Source: Streptomyces sp. NA04227 (GTDB lineage Bacteria; Actinomycetota; Actinomycetes; Streptomycetales; Streptomycetaceae). From it: a stretch of 64,000 nt of DNA. The position numbers and the translations under genes were made by a program. Numbering within the stretch: the stretch's first letter is position 1; each line of letters opens with the position of its first letter. The stretch covers positions 4,639,001 to 4,703,000 of the forward strand of contig NZ_CP054918.1 of the NCBI RefSeq assembly GCF_013364195.1. Reading direction: 5' to 3'. The notes under the pieces are model-generated. The model saw only the letters and a program-made list of their open reading frames with translations. It did not search any database and had not been told where the DNA came from. Positions 1 to 8,408 of this stretch are shown here, one piece after another.

Positions 1-131
1 TCGGCGCGGCGGTAGTCGGTCTGCGGAGGATCCGGGAACCGGGTGGAGAGGGCGTAGCCGATGTCGAGCACGTCGACGATGGTCGCATGTGTGCGGGCGG
101 GCTTCGCACGGAGTACCGGGACGGGCGGCAC
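1..131 (-). CDS. Possible N-terminal part of an unidentified gene leaving the window
   Basis: On the minus strand a frame stays open from a GTG at 131 to the window edge and reads like coding sequence (it contains IVDVLDIGYALSTRFPDP). A later in-frame GTG lies at 71. No ribosome binding site supports either start. It would be divergent from the M1 peptidase start at 225 across about 90 bp. I do not recognise the family, and only about 43 residues are visible, so this is a weak call. Confidence 0.3.
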   Translation of the reverse strand, partial: MPPVPVLRAKPARTHATIVDVLDIGYALSTRFPDPPQTDYRRA

Positions 132-224
132 GGGCCGGCGGCCGGAGTGCCGGGACGGGCGGCAGGGACCATCGGCCGGAGTCGACGCCGCGCGGCGCCT
201 CGGGGGCGCCCTTACGATCCTGAC

Positions 225-1766
225 GTGCACCGACGCCCGCAGACCAAGGCCGGAGAGGCCCGCAACCTGACGTCCGCGCGGACCCGCCGTTCGCCCTCCG
301 GACGTGCCCTGCTCGCCGTACTCGTCCTGCTCGGTTCCTCGGCGGGGCTGAGCGCGTGCGGGGGCGGGGCGAGCGGGAGCGACCGGGTCAAGGCGCGGGC
401 GGGGGCCGCCGGGGTGGGGGACCCGTATCTGCCGCAGGCCGGGAACGGCGGCTTCGACGTGCTGCACTACGCGCTGAAGCTCGACTGCACGCCCCGGGTG
501 AACGAGCTGCGCGCGAAGGCCACCGTCAGGGCCCGCGCCGAGCACGATCTGCGCTCCTTCCATCTCGACCTGCGCGGGCTGCGGGTCGAGGAGGTACGGG
601 TGGACGGCGAGCGCGCCCGCTTCAGCCGCCGGGGCCAGGAGCTGACGGTCCGCCCGGCGGCGCCGATCCCCCGCGGGGACCGGTTCACCACCGAGGTCCG
701 CTACTCCGGCACGCCCCGCACGCTCACCGACAAGGACGGTTCCGAGGAGGGCTGGGTCCGTACCGAGGACGGTGCCGTGGTCCTCGGTGAGCCGGTCGGC
801 AGCGCGGTCTGGTTTCCGGGCAACCACCATCCCGGCGACAAGGCCTCGTACGACATCGAGGTCACGGTGCCCAAGGGCCTGACCGCCGTGTCCAACGGCG
901 AGCTGCGCGGCCGCAGCGGGGACCCGGACGGGCGGACCACCTTCCGCTGGCGCAACCGCGAGCCCATGCCGAGCTATGCCGCGACCGTGGCCATCGGGGA
1001 CTTCACCATGAAGGCGTACCCGATCCGACTCGGGAAGCGGACCGAGGGCGGCGCGGCCCCGCGCGTACTGCGCGCCTGGACCGCGGTGGACCCGGCCACC
1101 GGCCCGGCCGGGGAGGCATCGATGCGCCGGCTGCCCGAGGTACTCGAGTGGGCGGAGCGGAACTTCGGGCCGTATCCGTTCGCCACGACCGGCGGCATCG
1201 TGGAGCGCGTGGGCGACGCCTCGTACGCGCTGGAGACCCAGACACGGCCCGTGTACCCGGGGCCGCCCGACGTCCTGCTGCACGTGCACGAGATCGCGCA
1301 CCAGTGGTTCGGGAACAGCGTCAGCCCCAGGTCGTGGCGGGACATGTGGCTCAACGAGGGCTTCGCCACGTATGCCGAGTGGCTGTGGCAGGAGGACTTC
1401 GACGGGATCAGCGCACAGGAGTCCTTCGAGGCGGTCCACGACGGCAGTTACTTCGAGACCGCCGACGAGGCGGTCAACCTCTGGAAGTTCCCGCCCGCCC
1501 GGCCGTCCGGCCCCGACCACCTCTCCGACGCGCCCTCCTACGAGGGCGGGGCGATGGTCCTGCACCGGGTCCGGCAGGTCGTGGGCGAGAGCACCTTCCG
1601 CGCCCTGCTCACCGGCTGGCCCGCGGCGCACCGCCACGGCAACGCGGACACCGCCCAGTTCACGGCGTACGTGGAGAAGCTGGCGGGGCCCGGGGCCCGC
1701 GCGGAACTGCGCGAGGTCTGGAAGCGGTGGCTGTACGGGAAGGGCAAACCGAAGCTGCCGGAGTGA
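225..1766 (+). CDS. M1-family zinc metallopeptidase, predicted lipoprotein
   Basis: Gluzincin aminopeptidase-type protein of about 513 residues. The zinc site is HEIAHQWFG followed by NEGFATY, the usual HExxH plus downstream Glu of M1 enzymes. ALETQ stands where many family members have GAMEN, so substrate N-terminus recognition may differ. The open frame reaches back to 87, but the GTG at 225 gives a basic stretch, a hydrophobic segment and a lipobox ending LSAC, so secretion and lipid anchoring on the outer face of the membrane are expected. An N-terminal beta domain precedes the catalytic domain. The natural substrate cannot be read from sequence. It ends about 40 bp before the convergent acetyltransferase. 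Confidence 0.85.
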   Translation: MHRRPQTKAGEARNLTSARTRRSPSGRALLAVLVLLGSSAGLSACGGGASGSDRVKARAGAAGVGDPYLPQAGNGGFDVLHYALKLDCTPRVNELRAKATVRARAEHDLRSFHLDLRGLRVEEVRVDGERARFSRRGQELTVRPAAPIPRGDRFTTEVRYSGTPRTLTDKDGSEEGWVRTEDGAVVLGEPVGSAVWFPGNHHPGDKASYDIEVTVPKGLTAVSNGELRGRSGDPDGRTTFRWRNREPMPSYAATVAIGDFTMKAYPIRLGKRTEGGAAPRVLRAWTAVDPATGPAGEASMRRLPEVLEWAERNFGPYPFATTGGIVERVGDASYALETQTRPVYPGPPDVLLHVHEIAHQWFGNSVSPRSWRDMWLNEGFATYAEWLWQEDFDGISAQESFEAVHDGSYFETADEAVNLWKFPPARPSGPDHLSDAPSYEGGAMVLHRVRQVVGESTFRALLTGWPAAHRHGNADTAQFTAYVEKLAGPGARAELREVWKRWLYGKGKPKLPE

Positions 1767-1809
1767 GGCACCGCCCCTGTCGCCGAAGCACCTGTCGCGG
1801 AGGTCGTCC

Positions 1810-2322
1810 TCAGAGTTCCTTGCGCAGGACCGTGCACGGGCGGCCGTGGGCGCGGTCCGCGCGGTGGCCGAGGACCCGGTAGTCGAGGGCGGTCCAGAAG
1901 GCCAGGGCGGCGGGGTTGTTGTCGAGTACGGCCAGGCGCAGGCCGGTGCGGCCGGTGGCGCGGTAGTGATTCTCGGTCCAGGTGGCCAGGTGGCGGCCGT
2001 AGCCCGCGCGCTGCTCCCTGCCGTGCACGAGGAGCAGGCCGATCCACGGGTCCGGGTCGTCGGCGGGCTCGGGATGCGTGTCGAGCGTGAGGGCGAAGGC
2101 GACCAGGCGTCCGGCGCTGCGGGCGAGCAGCGCACCGGCGCCGGGCCGGGCGAGTTCATCGGCGAGCGCGGTCGCGAGCTGGTCCGGGGTGATCCGGTCC
2201 GGGTCCGGGAAGTCACCGCTGAGCGCGAAGAACTCGCTGTTCGAGGCGTAGAGCGCGGTGAGTTCGGTCAGCAGCTCGCCGGGCAGGGCGTGTTCCGCGG
2301 GCGACAGCGGTTCGACGATCAT
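1810..2322 (-). CDS. GNAT family N-acetyltransferase
   Basis: About 170 residues with a GNAT fold. The acetyl-CoA loop region is seen in LLVHGREQRAGYGRHLA and the later NNPAALAFWTALDYR segment is typical of the family C-terminal half. The frame is open upstream to 2574, but that extension overlaps terD and is Pro/Arg rich, so the ATG at 2322 is preferred. The substrate is unknown. It is convergent with the M1 peptidase and lies downstream of terD on the same strand, about 170 bp apart, so co-transcription is possible but not shown. Confidence 0.82.
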   Translation of the reverse strand: MIVEPLSPAEHALPGELLTELTALYASNSEFFALSGDFPDPDRITPDQLATALADELARPGAGALLARSAGRLVAFALTLDTHPEPADDPDPWIGLLLVHGREQRAGYGRHLATWTENHYRATGRTGLRLAVLDNNPAALAFWTALDYRVLGHRADRAHGRPCTVLRKEL

Positions 2323-2495
2323 GCGGACACGGTAGGGCCGGGAGGGGCCGCGTACGGGACGCGACCGGGGCGGCGTACGGCGAAAAGGTGCGGCGGGGGT
2401 ACGGAACCGAAGTCCCGTACCCCCGCCGAAAACCGGCGCTACGTCGGACGCCGCATCCGCGGTCCCGCGTACGTCGGAGAGTGACCCGGCGTCCG

Positions 2496-3071
2496 TCAGA
2501 CGTTGACGCCGAAGTCCTGGGCGATGCCCGCGAGGCCCGCGGCGTAGCCCTGGCCGACGGCGCGGAACTTCCACTCGGCGCCGTTGCGGTACAGCTCGCC
2601 GAAGACCATGGCGGTCTCGGTGGCGGCGTCCTCGCTCAGGTCGTAGCGGGCGATCTCGGCGCCGCCGGCCTGGTTGAGGATGCGGATGTACGCGTTGCGC
2701 ACCTGGCCGAAGTTCTGGCTGCGCGACTCGGCGTCGTAGATCGAGACCGGGAAGACGATCTTGTCGACGTCGGCGGGCAGGCCCGCGAGGTTGACGTTGA
2801 TGGCCTCGTCGTCGCCCGCGCCCTCACCGGTGCGGTTGTCGCCGGTGTGGACGATCGTCTGGTCCGGCGTCTGCTTGTTGTTGAAGAAGACGAAGTGGGC
2901 GTCCGAGTAGACCTTGCCCTGCGTGTTGACCGCGATGGCCGACGCGTCGAGGTCGAAGTCGGTGCCGGTGGTGGTGCGGACGTCCCAGCCGAGGCCCACC
3001 GTGACGGCGGTCAGACCCGGTGCCTCCTTGGTGAGCGAGACGTTGCCGCCCTTGGACAGGCTTACAGCCAT
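2496..3071 (-). CDS. terD: TerD family calcium-binding stress protein
   Basis: A 191-residue TerD protein, the normal family length. It shows [13 protein letters not shown] at the start, GLGWDVR, the acidic DFDLDAS segment and [10 protein letters not shown], which are the conserved calcium-binding and fold positions. TerD proteins bind Ca2+ and are linked to tellurite or oxidative stress resistance and, in streptomycetes, to calcium-dependent development. No terB, terC or terE partner is next to it, so it is an orphan copy. The ATG at 3071 is preceded by a purine-rich stretch. Its promoter should lie in the 350-bp gap shared with the divergent DUF4396 gene. Confidence 0.92.
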   Translation of the reverse strand: MAVSLSKGGNVSLTKEAPGLTAVTVGLGWDVRTTTGTDFDLDASAIAVNTQGKVYSDAHFVFFNNKQTPDQTIVHTGDNRTGEGAGDDEAINVNLAGLPADVDKIVFPVSIYDAESRSQNFGQVRNAYIRILNQAGGAEIARYDLSEDAATETAMVFGELYRNGAEWKFRAVGQGYAAGLAGIAQDFGVNV

Positions 3072-3247
3072 GGGGTAGTGCCTTCCTCTGTGGTGAAGTG
3101 GGGCTCCGTACTGGGCACGAAGCTACCGGTACCCCTATGAACGCAGAGGGTGGACCGGGAGGTTCCAGCCTCTTTACTTTCTTTACCCGGTTGCCCTACC
3201 GAAGGCGCTTTCGCCGGTTGCCGACCCGGCGCCACGGACTCGGCCTC

Positions 3248-3264
3248 ATTCCCCCCAGGGGTAT
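3248..3264. promoter_or_regulatory. CsoR-type copper operator, distal copy
   Basis: The site reads ATTCCCCCCAGGGGTAT, a GC-run palindrome of the kind bound by the copper sensor CsoR in actinobacteria. It lies 56 bp centre to centre from a better copy at 3304-3320. Assignment rests on motif shape recalled from CsoR operators; no csoR gene is in the window. Confidence 0.5.
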
Positions 3265-3303
3265 CTGACGTAAACCGCGAGCTCGCGGCGGTCTGCTGGT
3301 GGA

Positions 3304-3320
3304 ATACCCCCAGGGGGTAT
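3304..3320. promoter_or_regulatory. CsoR-type copper operator overlapping a -10 box
   Basis: ATACCCCCAGGGGGTAT is a perfect palindrome around one central base. Its right end merges with TATACC (3318-3323), a plausible -10, so a bound repressor would block the promoter of the His-rich membrane protein at 3421. This layout fits copper-released repression. Confidence 0.65.
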
Positions 3321-3420
3321 ACCGTTCTTGGTGTCGGAACCACGACAGGACGGCCGAACAGCCGAACAGTCGAACGGCAGGGCAAGCGGCAGGACAGTGG
3401 ACTCAGCGGGACGGAATGGG

Positions 3421-3969
3421 ATGACGGTCATGGAGCACGGCACGCACCACCACACCGCGGCGCACGAGCACGCGGCACACGACGCCCACCCGGGCCACGG
3501 CCCGCACGCGGGCGAATCGGGCGGCCACCACGGCGGAGCGTCGTGGTCGATGGCGGCGAAGGCGACGCTGCACTGCCTCACCGGGTGCGCCATCGGCGAG
3601 ATCCTCGGCATGGTGATCGGTACGGCCCTGTTGTGGGGCAACGTCGAGACGATGGCGCTCGCGATCGCCCTGGCGTTCCTGTTCGGCTACTCGTTCACCC
3701 TGTTCGCCGTCCGCCGGGCCGGTCTGGACCTCAGGACCGCCGTCAAGATCGCCCTGGCCGCGGACACGGTCTCCATCGCCGTCATGGAGCTGGTCGACAA
3801 CGGCATCATCGCCCTCGTGCCCGGCGCGATGGACGCCCACCTGAGCGACGGACTGTTCTGGGGCGCGCTCCTCGGCGGGTTCGCGGTCGCGTTCCTGATC
3901 ACCACCCCGGTCAACAAGTGGATGATCGGCCGCGGCAAGGGCCACGCGGTCGTCCACGCGTACCACTGA
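3421..3969 (+). CDS. His-rich DUF4396 integral membrane protein, probably copper-responsive
   Basis: About 182 residues. The N-terminal 40 are very rich in His (HGTHHHTAAHEHAAHDAHPGH), followed by SMAAKATLHCLTGCAIGE and four predicted membrane segments ending near the C-terminus; this matches DUF4396. The CxxxC-type pair in LHCLTGC together with the His-rich cytoplasmic or exposed tail suggests metal binding. The frame opens at a TTG at 3328, but ATG 3421 (or 3430) after GGGACGGAATGGG is more natural. The promoter carries a perfect CsoR-type palindrome, so a role in copper handling is inferred. The molecular activity of DUF4396 is not established. Confidence 0.8.
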   Translation: MTVMEHGTHHHTAAHEHAAHDAHPGHGPHAGESGGHHGGASWSMAAKATLHCLTGCAIGEILGMVIGTALLWGNVETMALAIALAFLFGYSFTLFAVRRAGLDLRTAVKIALAADTVSIAVMELVDNGIIALVPGAMDAHLSDGLFWGALLGGFAVAFLITTPVNKWMIGRGKGHAVVHAYH

Positions 3970-3971
3970 CC

Positions 3972-4085
3972 GGTCCGACGAGCGGTCCGACAAGCGATCG
4001 GACGGCCGGTCCGTTGAGCGGTCCGACGACCGATCCGAGGAGCGGCTCGAACACTGGCTCGACGACCGGCTCGACGCCCGGCCCG
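3972..4085 (+). repeat. Degenerate 12-bp tandem repeat, nine units
   Basis: Immediately after the DUF4396 stop, nine 12-bp units run head to tail, with consensus GGTCCGACGAGC in the first half drifting to GGCTCGACGACC in the second. A partial tenth unit follows. The array fills most of the gap before the arfB-like gene. In one frame it would encode a GPTS-type four-residue repeat, but no start or ribosome binding site supports translation. Confidence 0.8.
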
Positions 4086-4136
4086 CGTACGCGAAAAGGG
4101 GATGACGCCCGAGTGCGGACACGGGACCATGGGGTC

Positions 4137-4595
4137 ATGTCCAGACCAGCAGGGGGCACCGGGGGATCCGCCCCCGGCCGGCACCTCATCCGTGGTGCGG
4201 TCTCGTTGCCCGAGGCCGAGTTGATGTGGCGTTTCTCCAGGTCCTCGGGGCCCGGCGGACAGCACGTCAACACCAGCGACACCCAGGTGGAGCTCCGCTT
4301 CGACCTCGCGGCGACCGGCGCGCTGCCCGAGGTCTGGAAGGAACGTGCCCTCGCCAGGCTGGCCGACCGTCTGGTGGACGGTGTGGTGACCGTGCGCTCC
4401 TCGGAGCACCGTTCGCAGTGGCGCAACCGGGAAGCGGCGGCGGTCCGGATGGCCGCCCTGCTCGCCGAGGCGACCGCACCCCCGCCCAAGCCGCGCCGCC
4501 CCACCCGGGTGCCGCGCGGCATCAACGAGCGTCGGCTGCGCCAGAAGAAGCAGCGGTCCGAGACCAAGCGCGGGCGCAACGGGCGGGACTGGTAG
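4137..4595 (+). CDS. arfB: ArfB/YaeJ-like peptidyl-tRNA hydrolase, ribosome rescue factor
   Basis: A release-factor domain-3-like protein of 152 residues. It has SSGPGGQHVN containing the catalytic GGQ, and a basic C-terminal tail (RRLRQKKQRSETKRGRNGR) of the sort that enters the empty mRNA channel of stalled ribosomes. It lacks the codon-recognition domains of full RF1/RF2, so it should act on non-stop ribosomes as a backup for tmRNA. The frame is open far upstream, but the ATG at 4137 gives the normal family N-terminus; the upstream part is the 12-bp repeat. It converges on the flavin reductase gene. Confidence 0.88.
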   Translation: MSRPAGGTGGSAPGRHLIRGAVSLPEAELMWRFSRSSGPGGQHVNTSDTQVELRFDLAATGALPEVWKERALARLADRLVDGVVTVRSSEHRSQWRNREAAAVRMAALLAEATAPPPKPRRPTRVPRGINERRLRQKKQRSETKRGRNGRDW

Positions 4596-4612
4596 GGCGG
4601 TTGGTGCCGCCC

Positions 4613-5197
4613 TCACCCCAACTGCCGGTAACGGCCCTTGAAATAGGTGAGCGGGCCGCCGCCCTCGCTCGGTACCGAGGCGCTCAGTACGCGCCCGACC
4701 ACGAGGGTGTGATCGCCCGCCACGACCCGCTGCTCCGTACGGCACTCCACGGTCGACAGGGCGCCGCCGATCAGCGGGGCGCCGGAGACCTCGCCGCGTA
4801 CCCAGGGGATGTCCTCGAACAGGAGACGGTCGCTGACGCGGCCCTTCATGGCGAACCGGCCCGCGATGTGGCGCTGGCTCTCGGAGAGTACGGAGACCGC
4901 CCACAGCGGCTGCTCGGCGAGCAGGTCGTCCATGCGGGAGCCCTCGCGCAGGCTGACGAGGACGAGCGGCGGGTCGAGGGAGACGGACAGGAAGGCGGTG
5001 GCCGTCATGCCGATGTCCTCGCCCCGCGGCCCCTCGGGGTCCGGCTGCGCCTCGTGCGCGGTCAGCAGGACCACACCGGCGGCGAGCCGGGACATGGCGG
5101 CGCGGAACTCGTCGTCTGTCACCCCTTCAGGATGCCCGTCAAGAGGGCGTGGTGAAGGAAGGGGCGGGAGGGTCGATGTCTTCAGCGGCTTGAGCAC
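4613..5197 (-). CDS. Flavin reductase (FMN-binding split-barrel) domain protein
   Basis: A 194-residue protein of the HpaC/ActVB-like flavin reductase family. Key stretches are FRAAMSRLAAGVVLLTA at the start of the domain, GMTATAFLSVSLDPPLVLVS in the FMN-binding core, and a C-terminal GDHTLVVGRV. These enzymes reduce FMN with NAD(P)H to feed two-component monooxygenases, or act as independent reductases. No partner oxygenase is adjacent. An internal GTG near VTDDEF could be the true start, since the first 25 residues are Pro-rich and variable. Confidence 0.85.
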   Translation of the reverse strand: MLKPLKTSTLPPLPSPRPLDGHPEGVTDDEFRAAMSRLAAGVVLLTAHEAQPDPEGPRGEDIGMTATAFLSVSLDPPLVLVSLREGSRMDDLLAEQPLWAVSVLSESQRHIAGRFAMKGRVSDRLLFEDIPWVRGEVSGAPLIGGALSTVECRTEQRVVAGDHTLVVGRVLSASVPSEGGGPLTYFKGRYRQLG

Positions 5198-5513
5198 GTG
5201 TTCGACGTTAGGCGGGCACCCGGGCCGCGCGCATCGGGCGCCGGTCCGAGGACGGGACTAGGTCTCCGGACCCAAAGCGGGCGTATCGGTTGGCATCACC
5301 CGTCACGGATTTGCTATGTGGAAACATTTGCGGCAGGTGTGAGAGCCTCCGTCAACACCCGTCCGACTCTTGTGACTTGAGTCACAGGAGCGATTAATTG
5401 TTGACCCTGTGTACCGACTGGGCAGCGCGCTGTGATTCAGTGGCGGGGACGCCGCTGTACGAACGCCGAAGACGACCCTGGAGTTTGCTGTCGAGGTCTC
5501 GGGGAGAGTGAGC
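5198..5513. other. Divergent region upstream of cdgB
   Basis: It separates the flavin reductase start from cdgB. Apart from the BldD-like box at 5372-5385, the sequence around 5295-5400 is relatively AT-rich (GATTTGCTATGTGG, GATTAATTGTTGACC), which fits promoter DNA. No credible coding frame is seen. Confidence 0.6.
5372..5385. promoter_or_regulatory. BldD-like operator upstream of cdgB
   Basis: GTGACTTGAGTCAC is a near-perfect palindrome that fits the BldD pattern TnACnC(A/T)GnGTnA at most positions. cdgB is a known direct BldD target in S. coelicolor, so both position and gene agree. It lies about 130 bp before the start codon. Confidence 0.65.
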
Positions 5514-7190
5514 ATGGACGCCGAGTCGGAGCCGTACGTCCGTCTTGCGTCCCTGCGGCAGCTGCACCAGGTCATGGCGGAGATGAACACCGCGCGCAGC
5601 CTCGCGGACACCCTGCAGTCGGTCGCCGACGGGGTGGTCGAGGGGCTCGGCTACGAGTTGGCCGCCGTGAACCTGGTACGGCCCGACGGGGACCTGGTGG
5701 TGGCAGCCCTCTCGGGCAATCCCGCCGCCGAGGCGCTCATCACCGGCCGGGTGGGCCCGCGCGCCTCCTGGGAGCGCCGCCTGACCATGGGCGAGGCCTG
5801 GGGCGATCTGCGCTTCATCCCGCACGCCGAGGGCTGGGTCCTCGACGGCGACGACGTACCCCAGTGGCACACCGACGGTCCCGAGCCGCGCTTCGAGGAC
5901 GAGTGGCACCCCTCGGACCGCCTCTTCGCGCCGCTCTACTCGCCCAGTTCCTCCGGCGGTGAGCTGATCGGCGTCATATCCGTCGACCGGCCGCGCAACG
6001 GACGCCGTCCGGGCGCCTGGGGCCGTGAGGCCCTGCAGATGTACGCGTTCCAGGCCGCGATTGCGATCAGCAACGCACGCCTGCGAGCAAACATGCAACG
6101 CGCACTGGTCCGCCTGGAACGCGAGCAGCAGGCGCTCAGGGCCAGTGAGGAGTCGTTCCGCCAGGCCTTCGAGTACGCGCCCTCCGGGATGGCGATCGCC
6201 GAGATGGGCGGGGACCAGCACGGCCGGATCCTGCGCACCAACGACGCCCTGTCCCGGCTGCTCGGGCGCTCCGCCTCGGCGATGCGCCGCTACTCCTTCT
6301 CCGATCTGGTCCATCCCGAGGACATCGGGATCCTGCTGCGCACCTCCGCCGAGGGCGGCCGGGCCGAGCTGCGGCTCAAGCGGCGCGACGAGTCGTACCT
6401 CTGGGTCTCGCTGCGCAACTCGGTGGTGGCCGACGCGACCGACGGCCCGCGCTTCCTGCTCACCCACGTCGAGGACATAGAGGAGCGCAAGCGGCGCGAA
6501 CTCCAGCTCGCGCACCGCGCCTCGCACGACTCCCTGACCGGACTGCCCAACTCGGCCGAACTGCGCGCCCGGCTCGGCGCCCGCCTGTGCAGCCGCCCGC
6601 AGCCCGGCGAGGGCACCCTGGCCGAGTCGATCGACTCGATGGCCGCCGCGTACGGCGACCCGGCCGTGGGCGTGACCTTCCCCGAGCCGCATCTGGCCGG
6701 GCTCGACCTGCCCGACGAACACCTGCCGGGCGTCGGGCTGCACGACCACCATGTGCACACCGTGGCCCCGGACGACGTGGCCGACGACGGGGCGAAGGGG
6801 CTCGCGGTCCTCTTCTGCGACCTCGACGGTTTCAAGTCGATCAATGACCGCTTCGGCCACCACACCGGCGACGCCGTCCTCATCGAGGTCGCCCGCAGGC
6901 TGACCCAGGGCGTCCGGGACGGCGACACCGTGGCCCGGCTCGGCGGCGACGAGTTCGTGGTCCTCGCGGACGGCCTCGGCCGCGCCGACGCCCAGGACCT
7001 CGCGGTCCGGCTGCGCAACGCGATCGTCCCGCCGATCCGCGTCGACGGCCGTGCCGTCCGGGTCGGCGCCAGCATCGGCATCGGCTGGGCGCACTGCGGA
7101 ATGACGGCGGACGAAGTGCTCAAATCGGCGGATCAGCGGATGTACGTCGAGAAGCGGGCACGTGCGAAACAGCACAGGCGGGCGGGCTGA
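5514..7190 (+). CDS. cdgB: Diguanylate cyclase with GAF, PAS/PAC and GGDEF domains
   Basis: About 558 residues: GAF domain (about 20-190), coiled coil (about 190-215), PAS/PAC (about 215-330) and GGDEF (about 335-555). The active-site signature is intact as RLGGDEFVVL, and the substrate region FCDLDGFKSINDRFGHHTGD is present, so synthesis of c-di-GMP is expected. The domain order is that of S. coelicolor CdgB. Between the DSLTGLPN start of GGDEF and the rest there is an acidic His-rich insert of about 75 residues. GGGGAGA at 5501-5507 fits the ATG at 5514 better than the GTG at 5508. A BldD-like box upstream closes the expected loop, since BldD itself binds c-di-GMP. Confidence 0.93.
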   Translation: MDAESEPYVRLASLRQLHQVMAEMNTARSLADTLQSVADGVVEGLGYELAAVNLVRPDGDLVVAALSGNPAAEALITGRVGPRASWERRLTMGEAWGDLRFIPHAEGWVLDGDDVPQWHTDGPEPRFEDEWHPSDRLFAPLYSPSSSGGELIGVISVDRPRNGRRPGAWGREALQMYAFQAAIAISNARLRANMQRALVRLEREQQALRASEESFRQAFEYAPSGMAIAEMGGDQHGRILRTNDALSRLLGRSASAMRRYSFSDLVHPEDIGILLRTSAEGGRAELRLKRRDESYLWVSLRNSVVADATDGPRFLLTHVEDIEERKRRELQLAHRASHDSLTGLPNSAELRARLGARLCSRPQPGEGTLAESIDSMAAAYGDPAVGVTFPEPHLAGLDLPDEHLPGVGLHDHHVHTVAPDDVADDGAKGLAVLFCDLDGFKSINDRFGHHTGDAVLIEVARRLTQGVRDGDTVARLGGDEFVVLADGLGRADAQDLAVRLRNAIVPPIRVDGRAVRVGASIGIGWAHCGMTADEVLKSADQRMYVEKRARAKQHRRAG

Positions 7191-7301
7191 GCCCAGGTCG
7201 GGCGGCCGGATGAGGCCGAGGCCACCCGATTGGGTCACCCGGAGCGGGTAGGCTCGCCCGCACGCACCCAACGCCCCCTGCCCCAAGGAGTGAGACGGGG
7301 A

Positions 7302-8291
7302 ATGACGCCCGGCAACGACGGCGCGAGCCGGCCAGAGGACGACGACCCGTTCGGCTATCTCTACGCCGACGGGCAGGCCTCCGGTGCCACACCGCCCACC
7401 GGTGGCGGCTACGGCTACCCGGGCCCCCGCTCGTACAACCGCGTCCGTACGGTCGGGGAGCGGCAGTACGGGCAGCAGCAGGGCCAGCAGCAGGGCGGCG
7501 CCCAGGGGCGGCCCCCGCAGCAGGACCAGGGCCACGGACAGGCGTACGGCCAGCCCTCGCCGCAGCAGTACCACAACCCGAGCCCGCACTACAGCGCCCC
7601 CGAGACGCTGCCCGGCGGCGGCGCCCCGGCACACGAGCACGGCTACGACGACCGCGGCTCCCGCGGCCGCGGCCCCAATACGCGCGGCCTGCTGATCGGC
7701 GCCGTCGCGGTGGTCGCGGCGGTCGTCATAGGCATCGGCGTGGCCGTCCTGTCCGGCGGCTCCGACGACGACAAGGCCAACGACAAGCCGACGGACGACG
7801 CCTCGGCCGGACAGAGCGTGGAGCCCTCCGAGCCCACCAAGAAGCCGGACAAGCCGCTGGACCTGCCGAAGGTGGACGCGAAGACGCTGACGCTCACGGG
7901 TGGGACGGTCACGGCGTCCGACATCCCGGGGGCGCAGGCGGGCGGTGGCGTCTACGTCGCCGGGCTCAACACCCCCGGCGCGCAGGTCAGTTGGACCGTC
8001 AACGACATTCCCAAGGCGGGCGCCTACACCCTCTTCGTGCGGTACGGAGTCCCCGGCCACGCCGCCAAGCCGAGCCTCACGGTCAACAGCAAGCCCTTCA
8101 CCGGCGGCATCAACATGGACAACTTCTCCGGTGCCGAGGAAGGCGACTGGGAGAAGGGCTGGACCAAGACCTTCGTCTACGTCGACCTCAACAAGGGCAC
8201 CAACACCTTCACCATCTCCTGCCAGCCCGGAGACACCTGCGACGCCAACCTGGACCAGGTGTGGCTGAAGGCGGGCAAGGTCAAGAAGTAG
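7302..8291 (+). CDS. Membrane-anchored protein with C-terminal CBM-like domain
   Basis: About 329 residues. The N-terminal half is cytoplasmic and low in complexity (Gln, Gly, Tyr, Pro rich), then one membrane segment (LLIGAVAVVAAVVIGIGVAV), an acidic linker, and a C-terminal extracellular domain starting LTLTGGTVTASD and ending NLDQVWLKAG. The latter resembles family 6/35 carbohydrate-binding modules, with typical TLFVRYGV, GTNTFTISC and closing VWL strands. A role in binding wall or extracellular glycans is inferred. ATG 7302 has AAGGAG about 11 bases upstream; the frame extends to 7230 without support. It follows cdgB in the same direction by 111 bp. Confidence 0.75.
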   Translation: MTPGNDGASRPEDDDPFGYLYADGQASGATPPTGGGYGYPGPRSYNRVRTVGERQYGQQQGQQQGGAQGRPPQQDQGHGQAYGQPSPQQYHNPSPHYSAPETLPGGGAPAHEHGYDDRGSRGRGPNTRGLLIGAVAVVAAVVIGIGVAVLSGGSDDDKANDKPTDDASAGQSVEPSEPTKKPDKPLDLPKVDAKTLTLTGGTVTASDIPGAQAGGGVYVAGLNTPGAQVSWTVNDIPKAGAYTLFVRYGVPGHAAKPSLTVNSKPFTGGINMDNFSGAEEGDWEKGWTKTFVYVDLNKGTNTFTISCQPGDTCDANLDQVWLKAGKVKK

Positions 8292-8408
8292 GGCTGGTCA
8301 AGGAGTAGACCGGGCAACGAACAGGGCACAGGGCTGGGATTCACGGTCCGGGGACTCGCGATCCGGGGACCCGCGATCCTGGGTTTCACGATCCCGGGAT
8401 CACCGGCC

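Larger units (their letters stand above)
3072..3420. other. Divergent intergenic region between terD and the DUF4396 gene
   Basis: This stretch holds the leader of terD on the left and two palindromes of the CsoR type on the right (listed separately). The right palindrome runs into TATACC, a plausible -10 for the rightward gene. No coding frame with a credible start is seen. Confidence 0.6.

Noticed and set aside
3150..4136. Long upstream extension of the arfB frame
   Set aside because: It passes antisense or out of frame through the DUF4396 gene and the 12-bp repeat; the natural ArfB start is at 4137.
5394..8060. 888-residue open frame on the minus strand opposite cdgB
   Set aside because: It runs antisense through cdgB and the next gene, is Val/Gly/Arg-rich as expected for a GC3 shadow frame, and shows no start signal or known motif.
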